Shown: positions 1 to 8,761 of the stretch, one piece after another | Layout: every line of letters starts with the position of its first letter | How positions within the stretch are numbered: the stretch's first letter is position 1 | NCBI RefSeq assembly: GCF_010614805.1 | Contig: NZ_JAAFZC010000001.1 | Span: 1,218,001 to 1,282,000, forward strand | Length of the DNA stretch: 64,000 nt | DNA from: Pseudooceanicola aestuarii | GTDB taxonomy: Bacteria; Pseudomonadota; Alphaproteobacteria; Rhodobacterales; Rhodobacteraceae | Direction of reading: 5' to 3' | Notes under the pieces: generated by a model | Seen by the model: only the letters and a program-made list of their open reading frames with translations | Databases searched by the model: none | What the model was told of the DNA's origin: nothing | Program-made: the position numbers and the translations under genes

Positions 1-18
1 CGGAACCCGCGCAAGAGG

Positions 19-612
19 TCAGGCAAGGCCCAGAAGGAACGCACCGCCCACGGCCGCGATCAGTCCGCCTGCGGCCCGTTGGACCACCCGCCCGGTGGCG
101 GAACCGCCCAGGGCGCCCAGCCCGATGCCGACCAGATGCAGCAGCCCGGTGCCGATGACGAAGCCGACGCCATAGGCCACCGGGTTGGCAGCCACCGGCA
201 GTTCGGTGCCATGGGCATGACCATGGAAGATCGCGAAGGCGCCGACGATCACCGCAGCGACGCCGATCGGCGCGCGCACGGCAAAGGCGACCAGCAGGCC
301 CAGCACCACACCCGACAGCGCGATCCCCGTCTCGACCGCCGGAAGCGGCACGCCCAGCACCCCGGCCGCGCCGCCCAGGGCCATCACCATGGGAAAGACC
401 ACCGGCAGCACCCAAAGCGCCGGCCGGCCCAGCACCGCCCCCCACAGGCCGACGGCCACCATGGCGACCACGTGGTCCCAGCCCAGGATCGGATGGGTGA
501 ACCCGCTGAGAAACCCGCCCGACACGCCTTCGCCGGTATGGGCCTGGGCTGTTGCCGCAAGCAGGATCAGCGGCAGCGCCGCAACAAGGGGTCTGGTCAG
601 GGCCTGTGGCAT
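19..612 (-). CDS. hupE: HupE/UreJ family nickel/cobalt permease-like protein
   Basis: A 197-residue inner-membrane protein with a cleavable-looking signal (hydrophobic residues 8-22, Ala-Gln-Ala before residue 25) and about six hydrophobic helices. It carries both family signatures: HP...DH at residues 40-47 and a His-rich FHGHAHGTE at 129-137, thought in this family to bind Ni2+ or Co2+. Known members import nickel or cobalt, often next to urease or hydrogenase genes. No such partner is visible because the gene ends 19 bases from the window edge. The start at 612 is chosen because the signal peptide begins there; the frame stays open further upstream without protein-like sequence. A perfect inverted repeat lies in its leader at 656-685. 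Confidence 0.88.
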   Translation of the reverse strand: MPQALTRPLVAALPLILLAATAQAHTGEGVSGGFLSGFTHPILGWDHVVAMVAVGLWGAVLGRPALWVLPVVFPMVMALGGAAGVLGVPLPAVETGIALSGVVLGLLVAFAVRAPIGVAAVIVGAFAIFHGHAHGTELPVAANPVAYGVGFVIGTGLLHLVGIGLGALGGSATGRVVQRAAGGLIAAVGGAFLLGLA

Positions 613-655
613 CTCGGTTACTCCGTGCTGGGCGCGGCGGGCGCGCATTTGCCCC

Positions 656-685
656 TGACCTTGGGCGCCCGGCGGGCCAAGGTCA
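656..685 (-). promoter_or_regulatory. Inverted repeat in the hupE leader
   Basis: Two 9-base arms (TGACCTTGG at 656-664 and CCAAGGTCA at 677-685) flank a 12-base GC-rich spacer, 44-73 bases upstream of the hupE start. It could be an operator for a metal-responsive regulator or an RNA hairpin in the leader. The repeat is seen directly; its function is not known. Confidence 0.4.
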
Positions 686-824
686 ATCCTGCCGCGCCGC
701 GCAGGGCCCCGCACAGGGCCGCCCGCGAGGCGGGGCACAGGCCGGATGTCGCAAGGCTGGCGTTGCGATTGACCTCTGCGGCGCAGGGGCAGAGAACGGA
801 ATGGCAGCAACGGACAGGCGGAAC

Positions 825-1754
825 ATGCAACCACTGAAGGGGATCACGTTCAAACTGGTGGCGGTGCTGTGCTTCATCACCATGTCGGCCCTGATCAAGG
901 CGGCCTCGGACCAGGTGCCGCCGGGCGAGGCGGTGTTCTTCCGCTCGTTCTTTGCGCTGCCGGTGATTTTTCTCTGGGTGGTGGCGCGCGGCGAATTACG
1001 CACCGGCCTGCGGGTGAAATCGCCCATGGCCCATGTCTGGCGCGGGTTCATCGGGTCTTGCGCGATGGGATCGATGTTCGCCGGGCTTGCCCTTCTGCCC
1101 CTGCCGGAGGTCACGGCCCTGGGCTATGCTGCGCCGCTGCTGACAGTCGTCTTTGCCGCGATGTTCCTGGACGAAAAGGTCGGCGTCTTTCGCATCACCA
1201 CCGTGGCCGTGGGGCTGATCGGCGTGCTGATCGTCCTGTCCCCCCGCCTGACCGCCCTGCGCGGTCCCACCGTGGAAATGGGCGAGGCCGCCGGCGCGGT
1301 CATCGTCCTGCTGGGCGCGGTCTGCGCGGCGCTGGCGCAGGTTCACATCCGCAACATGGTGAAGGTCGAACAGACCAGCGCGATCGTGTTCTGGTTCAGC
1401 TGCACCTCCAGCGTGCTGGCGCTGTGCACTGCACCGTTCGGCTGGGCGATCCCCGAGACGCGGGAATGCCTGTACCTGGTGCTGGCGGGGCTGATCGGTG
1501 GGGTCGGGCAGATCTTTCTGACATCGTCCTACCGCTTTGCCGATGCCAGCCTGGTGGCGCCGTTCGACTATGCCTCGATGATTTTCGCGCTGGCCATCGG
1601 CTATCTGATCTTTGCGGAGGTTCCGACGGCCCAGATGCTGATCGGCGCGTTGATCATCATCGGCGCGGGCGTGGCGATCATCCTGCGTGAACGCCACCTG
1701 GGCATCCAGCGGAACAAGGCCCGCGAGGCCAAGACCATGCAATGGGGCGGCTGA
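825..1754 (+). CDS. EamA/DMT-superfamily membrane transporter
   Basis: A 309-residue protein of about ten hydrophobic helices in two homologous halves, the architecture of the drug/metabolite transporter superfamily (EamA domains). The first half contains the characteristic run around GEAVFFRSFF and the second half ends in a short basic tail. Substrates are usually amino acids, metabolites or nucleotides and cannot be read from sequence. An in-frame ATG at 801 is an alternative start (317 residues). I prefer 825 because AGGCGG lies just upstream and the hydrophobic domain begins directly after it. The gene converges with the FAD oxidase gene, 12 bases away. Confidence 0.85.
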   Translation: MQPLKGITFKLVAVLCFITMSALIKAASDQVPPGEAVFFRSFFALPVIFLWVVARGELRTGLRVKSPMAHVWRGFIGSCAMGSMFAGLALLPLPEVTALGYAAPLLTVVFAAMFLDEKVGVFRITTVAVGLIGVLIVLSPRLTALRGPTVEMGEAAGAVIVLLGAVCAALAQVHIRNMVKVEQTSAIVFWFSCTSSVLALCTAPFGWAIPETRECLYLVLAGLIGGVGQIFLTSSYRFADASLVAPFDYASMIFALAIGYLIFAEVPTAQMLIGALIIIGAGVAIILRERHLGIQRNKAREAKTMQWGG

Positions 1755-1766
1755 GCGCACGCAAGG

Positions 1767-3101
1767 TCAGTCGGTCAGCCGTGCCCAGCCGTATTCCGCC
1801 GCCAGCCACAACCGCCGGGCCCGCCCCAGCGGGAAGCGCGGGGGCGGCGCGGTAAAGGCCAGGGGCAGCGGGTTGCGCGGGCAGCGGCTTTCGGTCAGGT
1901 CGGCCAGCATGGCGCCCAGGTAACTGCCCATGGCCACCCCGTTGCCATGGTAGCCAAAGGCGGTGAACGCCCCCGGCAACCCCGGAATCGGCCCGCAATA
2001 GGGGGTCAGCGAGGCCGTCAGGCAGACCATCCCCGACCAGCTGAACGGCGTCTCCACCCCGCGCCATTCCGGGAACAGCCGGTCGAAATCCGCCCGGACC
2101 CGCGCCCGGATGCGCCGATCATTCGCCGCCGTGGCGATCAGCCCGCCGCGCTGGCCAAAGACCATGCGGTTGTCGGGCGTCAGGTGAAAGTAGTGCAGCA
2201 GGCGCCGTTCCTCGTAGGCCATGGTGGGCGCGGTCCAGCCCTGGGCCTCCAGCTCCGGCGCCGTCAGGGGGCGGGTGGCGATCACGGCGCTTTGTGCGGG
2301 CAGGGTGCGGTTGCGGAACCACGGGATCAGGGTTTCGGACATGTAGCCATTGGTGGCCACGATCAGGCGATCGGCCTCCACCTCTGCCGTGGGGGTGGTC
2401 ACGCAAAGCTGTCTTCCCCCGGCGCGGACCTCGGTCACGGGACTGCGGCCATGGATGCGGGCGCCCGCGCGGGTGGCGGCGCGCGCCAGCCCGGCCAGAT
2501 ACTTGCGCGGATGCAGGGCAAAGCCCGCATCGACATGCAGCGCCCCGTGCCACTTCGGTCCGTGCAACCCGTGCGCGGGCAGGTCGGCGCGTTCGATCAA
2601 CTGCGCGGACAGGCCGTGACGGTTCAGGGTCTCGGCCTCGGCGCGCAGGGTCTTCATCATGGCGGGGCTGTGGGCCATCACGGCTTCGCCCCGGGAATGG
2701 CGGTCGACGTCGATGCCCAGCCGGTTCAGCAGGGCGTCGACATGAGCGATGGCGGCGGCTTCGGCCTGGCGGACCTGTGCGGGGGCCTTGGTGCCGAACC
2801 GGCGCAGCGCCCCGTCCGACGCGCGGGACCCCCCCAGGCAGCAGAACCCGCCATTGCGCCCCGAGGCGCCAAAGCCGGGGAATTGCGCATCCAGCACCAT
2901 GACGTCGCCGCCATCCTCGGCCAGTGCCAGCGCCGCGTTCAACCCGGTGTAGCCCGCTCCGATCACCAGGGTGCGGCAGCGGATGCGCCCGGTGGCGGGG
3001 GGATGGTCCAATGCCGCATCGGGCACGTCTTGCGACCAGTAGCAATCGGCGATGGGCATGCGGGAATAGGCATGCGGCCCATAGATGTGGCGATGTTTCA
3101 T
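1767..3101 (-). CDS. puuB: FAD-dependent amine oxidoreductase (DAO family, gamma-glutamylputrescine oxidase-like)
   Basis: A 444-residue flavoprotein. A Rossmann dinucleotide motif GAGYTG sits at 48-53 after an N-terminal extension that begins with a basic segment, and D71 ends the second strand where the FAD ribose is bound. GASGRNGG at 78-85 is typical of the PuuB/OrdL branch of DAO oxidases. PuuB oxidises gamma-glutamylputrescine to the aldehyde with peroxide release. The gene is the last of the potF-potG-potH-potI operon, 24 bases after potI, which supports a role in catabolism of the imported amine. A matching gamma-glutamylputrescine synthetase (puuA) is not in this window, so direct oxidation of another secondary amine is also possible. 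Confidence 0.8.
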   Translation of the reverse strand: MKHRHIYGPHAYSRMPIADCYWSQDVPDAALDHPPATGRIRCRTLVIGAGYTGLNAALALAEDGGDVMVLDAQFPGFGASGRNGGFCCLGGSRASDGALRRFGTKAPAQVRQAEAAAIAHVDALLNRLGIDVDRHSRGEAVMAHSPAMMKTLRAEAETLNRHGLSAQLIERADLPAHGLHGPKWHGALHVDAGFALHPRKYLAGLARAATRAGARIHGRSPVTEVRAGGRQLCVTTPTAEVEADRLIVATNGYMSETLIPWFRNRTLPAQSAVIATRPLTAPELEAQGWTAPTMAYEERRLLHYFHLTPDNRMVFGQRGGLIATAANDRRIRARVRADFDRLFPEWRGVETPFSWSGMVCLTASLTPYCGPIPGLPGAFTAFGYHGNGVAMGSYLGAMLADLTESRCPRNPLPLAFTAPPPRFPLGRARRLWLAAEYGWARLTD

Positions 3102-3125
3102 GCGAACCGGGTCATGGGTGGATCG

Positions 3126-3968
3126 TCATGCGAAGGGGGTCGTGGCCTGCGCCTCGGCGCGGGCGGCTTCGCGTTCCTCGCGCTGCTGGCGCAGGGCGCT
3201 GCGCTTGGTGATCAGGGAGGCGGTGATAACTCCCACCGCCACCACCGCGATCATCAGCGTCGACAGGGCGTTGATCTCGGGCGAGACGCCAAGCCGCACG
3301 GCGGAAAAGATTTTCATCGGCAGGGTCGTGGCCGACGGTCCGGCGGTGAAGGACGCGATCACCAGATCATCCAGCGACAGGGTAAAGGCCAGCAGCCAGC
3401 CCGAGATCACGGCCGGGGCGATGATCGGCAGGGTGACCAGACGAAAGGTCTGCCAGGGCGTCGCGCCCAGGTCCAGCGCCGCCTCTTCCACCGATTTGTC
3501 GAAACTCACCAGCCGGGAGGACACCACCACCGAGACATAGCACATGGAAAACGTCGTATGCGCCAGCACGATGGTCAGCACACCGCGATCCATGTTCAGC
3601 CCGATGAACAGCAGCAGCAGCGACAGGCCGGTGATCACCTCGGGCATCACCAGCGGCGCGTAGATCATGCCCGAGAACAGCGTGCGGCCCGGAAACCGCC
3701 CCAGCCGCACCAGCGCATAGGCCGCCATGGTCCCCAGCACCGTCGCGATGGTGGAGGAGATCAGCCCGACCTGCGCGGTGACCAGCGCGGCGTCGAGAAA
3801 GGCCTCGTTCCGCAGCAATTCGCCGTACCATTGGGTGGAGAATCCGGCCCAGACGGTGACGAGTTTGGATGCGTTGAAGGAATAGACCACCAGGATGACC
3901 ATCGGCAGGTAGAGAAACGCCATGCCAAGGGTCAGAGATACGGTGTTGAACCAGCTGAGACGGTTCAT
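3126..3968 (-). CDS. potI: Polyamine-type ABC transporter permease (PotI-like)
   Basis: A 280-residue inner-membrane permease with about six helices and one MetI-type domain. The EAA loop reads EAALDLGATPWQTF, the contact site for the ATPase. It pairs with the upstream permease, and the ATG overlaps the end of that gene by four bases, implying translational coupling. The start at 3968 is set by this overlap and by the first helix that follows. Its position as second permease of a four-gene set with a PotF-like binding protein and a PotG-like ATPase indicates putrescine or spermidine import. The exact polyamine is inferred. Confidence 0.9.
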   Translation of the reverse strand: MNRLSWFNTVSLTLGMAFLYLPMVILVVYSFNASKLVTVWAGFSTQWYGELLRNEAFLDAALVTAQVGLISSTIATVLGTMAAYALVRLGRFPGRTLFSGMIYAPLVMPEVITGLSLLLLFIGLNMDRGVLTIVLAHTTFSMCYVSVVVSSRLVSFDKSVEEAALDLGATPWQTFRLVTLPIIAPAVISGWLLAFTLSLDDLVIASFTAGPSATTLPMKIFSAVRLGVSPEINALSTLMIAVVAVGVITASLITKRSALRQQREEREAARAEAQATTPFA

Positions 3969-4855
3969 CCCTCGGCCTCCCGGTTTTTCTGTTCGTTCTT
4001 CTGAAACAGGATGATGGGCACGATCAGGATCAGCAGCAGGATCACCGCCACGGCGGAAGCCACGGGCCAGTCGCGATTGTTGAAGAATTCTTCCCACAGG
4101 ATCTTGCCGATCATCAATGTCCGCGATCCGCCCAGCAGCGAGGGGATGACGAATTCACCGATGGTCGGGATGAATACCAGGAAACAGCCCGCGATGATGC
4201 CTGGCCGCGATAGCGGCACCGTCACCAGCCAGAAGGCGCGGGTGCGGGAACAACCCAGATCCTCCGCCGCCTCGATCAGGCTTTCGTCCAGTTTCTCCAG
4301 CGTGGCGTAGATCGGCAGGATCATGAACGGCAGGTAGGTGTAGACGATGCCGATATAGACGGCGATGTCGGTGTTCAGGATGGTCAGCGGTTCGGAGATC
4401 ACGCCCAGCCACAACAGGAAGGCATTCAACAGCCCGCCCTGCGACAGAATTCCCATCCATGCGTAGACCCGGATCAGGAAGGAGGTCCAGAATGGCAGGA
4501 TGATCAGCATCATCAGCGTGGCGCGCCAATGCACCGGGGCGCGGGACATGGCGTAAGCGATGGGAAAGCCCACGATCAGCGTCATCAGCGTGGCAAGGAA
4601 CGCGATCCGAAGGGAGGACAGATAGGCCTTCCAGTAAAGATTATCCTCCGTCAGGAAGATGAAATTCTCGAAATCCAGTTGTGACAGGAAATCGTGGAAA
4701 CCCTGCCAGCCCGCCGACCAGTCGATCTGCGGCAGGTAGGGCGGTCGGGCCAGTGCCACATCGCTGAGCGAGATCTTCAGCACGATCAGGAAGGGCACCA
4801 GAAACAGCGCCAGAAGCCACAGATACGGGATGGCGACAACGATCAGGCGGCGCAT
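3965..4855 (-). CDS. potH: Polyamine-type ABC transporter permease (PotH-like)
   Basis: A 296-residue permease of about six helices with a cytoplasmic EAA loop (EAAEDLGCSRTRAFWL). The long loop after the first helix, before the core domain, is typical of PotB/PotH proteins. It forms the heterodimeric channel with the downstream permease, whose start overlaps its stop. The gene follows the ATPase gene with 40 bases between. The C-terminus is charged (Lys/Glu/Asn-rich) and cytoplasmic. Assignment to PotH over PotB rests on the order binding protein, ATPase, two permeases, as in E. coli potFGHI. Confidence 0.9.
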   Translation of the reverse strand: MRRLIVVAIPYLWLLALFLVPFLIVLKISLSDVALARPPYLPQIDWSAGWQGFHDFLSQLDFENFIFLTEDNLYWKAYLSSLRIAFLATLMTLIVGFPIAYAMSRAPVHWRATLMMLIILPFWTSFLIRVYAWMGILSQGGLLNAFLLWLGVISEPLTILNTDIAVYIGIVYTYLPFMILPIYATLEKLDESLIEAAEDLGCSRTRAFWLVTVPLSRPGIIAGCFLVFIPTIGEFVIPSLLGGSRTLMIGKILWEEFFNNRDWPVASAVAVILLLILIVPIILFQKNEQKNREAEG

Positions 4856-4895
4856 GGGCGGGATCCTTGCGGCGGATATGTGGTGCGGCGGGGCA

Positions 4896-6017
4896 TCAAC
4901 GGTCCAGCAACACGCCGGCGGTCTGCGACCAGGACAGCCAGACCTTGTCTTCCCAGGTGAAGGACCGGCGGGAAATGCGGCGGGTGTTGGCCTCCTGCGC
5001 CTTGATCGTCTCTCCGCTGGGAATGCGGACGTGATAGGTGGAGATATTGCCCAGATAGGCGATATCCACGACCTCTCCCTGCACCGAGTTGGCGGCCTGG
5101 GGCCGTTCGGCGGAAATGGCGATCTTCTCGGGGCGGATCGCCAGGTAACAGGTCTGGTCGATGCCGAAATCGCGGGTGGTGGTGGCCGACAAGGGCGGTT
5201 GCCCTTCGGCCCAGACCATCTGCACGCGGTCGCCCGTCTGGTGGGCGCGGCCGGGGATGATGTTCACGTCACCGATGAAATCCGCGACATAGACCGATCC
5301 GGGCGCCTCGTAGATGCGGTCGGGGGTGTCGACCTGGATCAGCTTCCCCTCGTCCATCACCGCGATGCGGGAGGCGACGGTCATCGCCTCTTCCTGGTCG
5401 TGGGTAACGATGACAAAGGTGGTGCCGGTGCTTTCCTGAATATCGACCAGCTCGAACTGGGTTTCCTCGCGCAGTTTCTTGTCCAGCGCGCCCAGCGGTT
5501 CGTCCAGCAACAGAAGCTTTGGCGCCTTGGCCAGGCTGCGGGCCAGCGCCACGCGTTGCCGTTGGCCGCCGGACAGCTGGTGCGGTTTGCGGCGGGCGAA
5601 TTTGCCCAGACGCGTCAGCTTGACCATCTCCTCGACGCGGGCGGCGATCTTTTCCTTGTCGGATGTCTCCCGGCGCAGGCCAAAGGCGATGTTGTCCCAG
5701 ACCGACAGATGCGGGAACAGCGCGTAGCTTTGGAACATCATGTTGACCGCCCGCCGGTTCGGCGGGATCGGCGCGATGTCCTGATCGGCCAGAAGGATCT
5801 TTCCCTCGGTCGCGTTCTCGAACCCGGCAAGCATCCGCATCAGCGTGGTCTTGCCGCAACCGGACGGGCCCAGCAGGGCAAAGAATTCGCGTTCGTAGAT
5901 GTCGAGATCAAGCGAATCGACCGCCGTGAAATCGCCGAAGCGTTTGGTGACCTGCTGAAAGCGGATCAGGGGTTTGTTGGACGGGTCGGCCCAGGGGGCG
6001 AATACGGTTTGTGGCAT
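4896..6017 (-). CDS. potG: Polyamine-type ABC transporter ATP-binding protein (PotG-like)
   Basis: A 373-residue ATPase. Walker A GPSGCGKTT is at 50-58, followed by the Q-loop, the signature LSGGQRQRVALARSL, Walker B LLLLDEPLGALD and the H-loop VTHDQEEAMT. The C-terminal third is the TOBE-type regulatory domain of the Pot/Ugp/Mal branch. It powers uptake through the two downstream permeases. A strong hairpin separates it from the upstream binding-protein gene, so it is probably made in lower amounts than the binding protein. Confidence 0.93.
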   Translation of the reverse strand: MPQTVFAPWADPSNKPLIRFQQVTKRFGDFTAVDSLDLDIYEREFFALLGPSGCGKTTLMRMLAGFENATEGKILLADQDIAPIPPNRRAVNMMFQSYALFPHLSVWDNIAFGLRRETSDKEKIAARVEEMVKLTRLGKFARRKPHQLSGGQRQRVALARSLAKAPKLLLLDEPLGALDKKLREETQFELVDIQESTGTTFVIVTHDQEEAMTVASRIAVMDEGKLIQVDTPDRIYEAPGSVYVADFIGDVNIIPGRAHQTGDRVQMVWAEGQPPLSATTTRDFGIDQTCYLAIRPEKIAISAERPQAANSVQGEVVDIAYLGNISTYHVRIPSGETIKAQEANTRRISRRSFTWEDKVWLSWSQTAGVLLDR

Positions 6018-6036
6018 GTCACCTGCAAAATGAATT

Positions 6037-6060
6037 GGGCCCGCGCCAAGACGCGGGCCC
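6037..6060 (-). terminator. Intercistronic hairpin between potF and potG
   Basis: Perfect 9-bp stem (GGGCCCGCG at 6037-6045, CGCGGGCCC at 6052-6060) with a six-base loop, read on the minus strand just after the binding-protein stop. It is followed by AATTCATTTT rather than a clean U-run, so partial termination or 3'-end protection of the potF message is more likely than full termination. Confidence 0.55.
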
Positions 6061-6069
6061 GGTGGACGT

Positions 6070-7158
6070 TCAGGTGCCGGATTTGATCCGGGTCCAGGTC
6101 CGGGTCAGCAGGCGCTGTTCCTTGGGACCGAAGGGGGTGACGGTGTAGAGGTTCTCCAGCGTCTCGTCGCTGGGGTAGATCGCCGGATCGTTCTTCACGT
6201 CGTCGATCAGATGGTCCTGCGCGGCCTTGTTGCCGTTGGCGTAATAGACGTAGTTCGACGCCGCCGCCGCGTTTTCCGCATCCATGATGAAGTTCAGGAA
6301 TTTATGCGCACCCTCGGGGTTCGGCGCATCCACGGGAATGGCCATCTGGTCGAACCACATCAGCGCGCCCTCCTTGGGAGCGTTGAACACGATCTCGACG
6401 CCATTGTCGGCCTCGTCCGCGCGGTCGCGCGATTGCAGGATGTCCCCGGACCAGCCGAAGGCGACGCAGATGTCGCCGTTCGCCAGCGCGTTGATGTATT
6501 CGGAGCTGTGGAATTTCTGCACGTAGGGGCGGATCGCGCTCAGCACTTCTTCGGCCTTGGCCAGGGCTTCCTCGCTCTTGTCATCGGGATTGTCCCAGCC
6601 GGCATAGGTCAGGGCGGCGGGGATCATCTCTGTCGGGGCATCCAGAACGTGGATGCCGCATTCCTGAAGCTGTTCCGCATTCGCGGGATCAAAAATCAGG
6701 GACAGGCTGTCCAGGGGCGCGTCCTCGCCCAGAATTTCGGTCACCTTGCCGACATTGGCGCCCAGCCCGGTGGTGCCCCACATGTAGTTGATGGAATATT
6801 CGCCGCCCGGATCGTAGACATCTGTGCGCTTCTGGATGACGTCCCACAGGTTTTCGTGGTTGGGCAGCTGGGACTTGTCCAGCTTCTGAAACGATCCGGC
6901 CGCGATCTGACGTTGCAGGAACGTCCCGGTGGGCACCACGACGTCATAGCCGGAGCCCCCGGCCAGCATCTTGGTTTCCAGCAATTCGTTCGAATCGAAG
7001 ACGTCGTAGATCAGCTCGATCCCGGTGTCTTCTTCGAACTTGGTCAGCAGCTCTTCGTCGATGTAGTCGGACCAGTTGTAGACGCGCACTTCCTCGGCCA
7101 GGGCGGCGGTTGCCCCCAGTGCCAGGACGGCTGTGAGCGTGACGATCTGTTTGGTCAT
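6070..7158 (-). CDS. potF: Polyamine-type periplasmic binding protein (PotF-like)
   Basis: A 362-residue secreted protein. A signal peptide covers residues 1-21 (cleavage after Ala-Leu-Ala) and the mature chain starts EEVRVYNWSDYID, the hallmark beginning of PotD/PotF proteins, whose WSDYI contributes to the polyamine pocket. The two-lobe periplasmic fold is the expected length. It is the first gene of the operon, with GGGAGAAC upstream of the ATG at 7158; the frame is open further upstream but those residues are not protein-like. It delivers polyamine to the PotGHI-like complex. Specificity for putrescine over spermidine is inferred from gene order only. Confidence 0.93.
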   Translation of the reverse strand: MTKQIVTLTAVLALGATAALAEEVRVYNWSDYIDEELLTKFEEDTGIELIYDVFDSNELLETKMLAGGSGYDVVVPTGTFLQRQIAAGSFQKLDKSQLPNHENLWDVIQKRTDVYDPGGEYSINYMWGTTGLGANVGKVTEILGEDAPLDSLSLIFDPANAEQLQECGIHVLDAPTEMIPAALTYAGWDNPDDKSEEALAKAEEVLSAIRPYVQKFHSSEYINALANGDICVAFGWSGDILQSRDRADEADNGVEIVFNAPKEGALMWFDQMAIPVDAPNPEGAHKFLNFIMDAENAAAASNYVYYANGNKAAQDHLIDDVKNDPAIYPSDETLENLYTVTPFGPKEQRLLTRTWTRIKSGT

Positions 7159-7290
7159 GATGTTCTCCCGTCGGACTTGGTTCTCTCGTCCTTGCGCGCC
7201 GATCCAAGCAATAATCCGGCGTCTGCGCAATATGGCGTTTGCCCTGAACCGGATGTAGCGTGACCTTCGACAAGAAAAAGCGGAGTCTCC

Positions 7291-8685
7291 ATGCAGGACC
7301 TTACCAATCATATGGAAACGGCGGCGCTTCAGACGTTGGATGCCGCCCACCACATGCACCCGTTCACCACCCAGACCGACCTTGCGGCGCGGGGTGCGCG
7401 GGTCATCACCGGCGGGAACGGCATCTGGCTGCGCGACAGCGAGGGGGCGCAGATCCTGGACGCGATGGCAGGGCTGTGGTGCGTCAACATCGGCTATGGC
7501 CGGTCCGAACTGGCCGACGTGGCGGCGCGCCAGATGCGCGAACTGCCCTATTACAACACCTTCTTCATGACCACGACCGTGCCGGCGCTGCAATTGGCTG
7601 CCAAGCTGGCGGAGCTGGCGCCCGGTGATCTGAACCATGTTTTTTTCGCCGGCTCCGGGTCCGAGGCGAATGACACCAATCTGCGCATGGTGCGGACGTA
7701 TTGGGCAGAAAAGGGCAAGCCAGCCAAACAGACGATCATCTCGCGCTGGAACGCCTATCACGGATCCTCCGTCGGCTCCGGCTCTCTTGGCGGGATGAAG
7801 GGGATGCATGCGCAGGGCGGGATGCCGATTCCCGGCATCGCCCATATCGATCAGCCCGATTGGTGGTCCGAGGGCGGCGACATGTCCCCTGACGATTTCG
7901 GCCTGTATTGTGCCCGTCAGCTTGAAGCCAAGATCGACGAGCTGGGCGAAGACTCCATCGCCGCCTTCATCGCGGAACCGGTGCAGGGCGCCGGTGGCGT
8001 GATCGTGCCGCCCGAAACCTACTGGCCCGAGATTTCGCGCATCTGCAAGGAGCGGGAGATCCTGCTTGTCGCGGACGAGGTGATTTGCGGTTTTGGCCGG
8101 ACGGGAGCCTGGTTCGGCTCTCAGACCATGGGACTCACGCCGGATATCATGACCATCGCCAAGGGGCTGTCGTCCGGCTACCAGCCCATCGGTGGCTCCA
8201 TCGTCAGTGACGAGATCGCCGCCGTGATCGGCGCGACGGAGTTCAACCACGGTTACACCTATTCCGGCCACCCGGTCGCCGCAGCCGTGGCGCTGGAAAA
8301 CCTGCGTATCCTGGAGGAGGAAGCCATCGTCCAGCGCGTGGCGGAGGACACCGGCCCCTATCTGCAACAGCAATTCGAGGCGCTGGCCGATCACCCGATG
8401 GTGGGCGAGGCCCGGATCGTCGGCATGATGGGATCGCTGGCACTGACCCCGGACAAGACGCGGCGCGCGAAATTCGCCGCCGATGCCGGGACAGTCGGCT
8501 ACATGGTTCGGGAGCGGTGCTTTGCCAACAATCTGATCATGCGCCATGTCGGCGACCGGATGATCATTTCACCGCCGCTGGTCATCACGCGGGCAGAGAT
8601 CGACGAGCTGATCACCCGCGCCCGCCGGTCCCTGGATGAAGGCATGGCGGCGGTGAAAGAGGCGGGATTGTTCACCGCAGCCTGA
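7291..8685 (+). CDS. spuC: Class III aminotransferase, putrescine/polyamine:pyruvate type (SpuC-like)
   Basis: A 464-residue PLP enzyme of the omega-aminotransferase family. The PLP lysine is K291 in TIAKGLSSGYQPIGG, the aspartate that pairs with the pyridine nitrogen lies in VADEVICGFGRTG, and the small-domain GSGSEANDTN binds the phosphate. The N-terminal HPFTTQ segment is typical of the SpuC/YhdR and beta-alanine:pyruvate branch. Transcribed divergently from the polyamine uptake operon across 132 bases, it most likely converts putrescine or a related diamine plus pyruvate to the aminoaldehyde and alanine. GCGGAG lies before the ATG. Other omega-amino substrates cannot be excluded. Confidence 0.87.
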   Translation: MQDLTNHMETAALQTLDAAHHMHPFTTQTDLAARGARVITGGNGIWLRDSEGAQILDAMAGLWCVNIGYGRSELADVAARQMRELPYYNTFFMTTTVPALQLAAKLAELAPGDLNHVFFAGSGSEANDTNLRMVRTYWAEKGKPAKQTIISRWNAYHGSSVGSGSLGGMKGMHAQGGMPIPGIAHIDQPDWWSEGGDMSPDDFGLYCARQLEAKIDELGEDSIAAFIAEPVQGAGGVIVPPETYWPEISRICKEREILLVADEVICGFGRTGAWFGSQTMGLTPDIMTIAKGLSSGYQPIGGSIVSDEIAAVIGATEFNHGYTYSGHPVAAAVALENLRILEEEAIVQRVAEDTGPYLQQQFEALADHPMVGEARIVGMMGSLALTPDKTRRAKFAADAGTVGYMVRERCFANNLIMRHVGDRMIISPPLVITRAEIDELITRARRSLDEGMAAVKEAGLFTAA

Positions 8686-8698
8686 CCATCCGGGAAAC

Positions 8699-8732
8699 GC
8701 CCCCGGCCGCGCCTGATCGCGGGGCCGGGGGC
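8699..8732. terminator. GC-rich hairpin between convergent genes
   Basis: Ten-bp stem GCCCCCGGCC (8699-8708) with GGCCGGGGGC (8723-8732) between the aminotransferase stop and the end of the convergent deacylase gene. It has no U-tract on either strand. A bidirectional stop or mRNA end-protecting element is plausible. Confidence 0.45.
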
Positions 8733-8761
8733 CGCCCGGGATTACGCCTTGCGCCCTGCTC

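Noticed and set aside
613..800. Cobalamin riboswitch in the hupE leader
   Set aside because: No B12-box sequence was found in the leader on the minus strand.
1947..4004. Plus-strand frame over the polyamine oxidase and permease genes
   Set aside because: The minus-strand genes have complete domains; this frame is an artefact of third-position GC.
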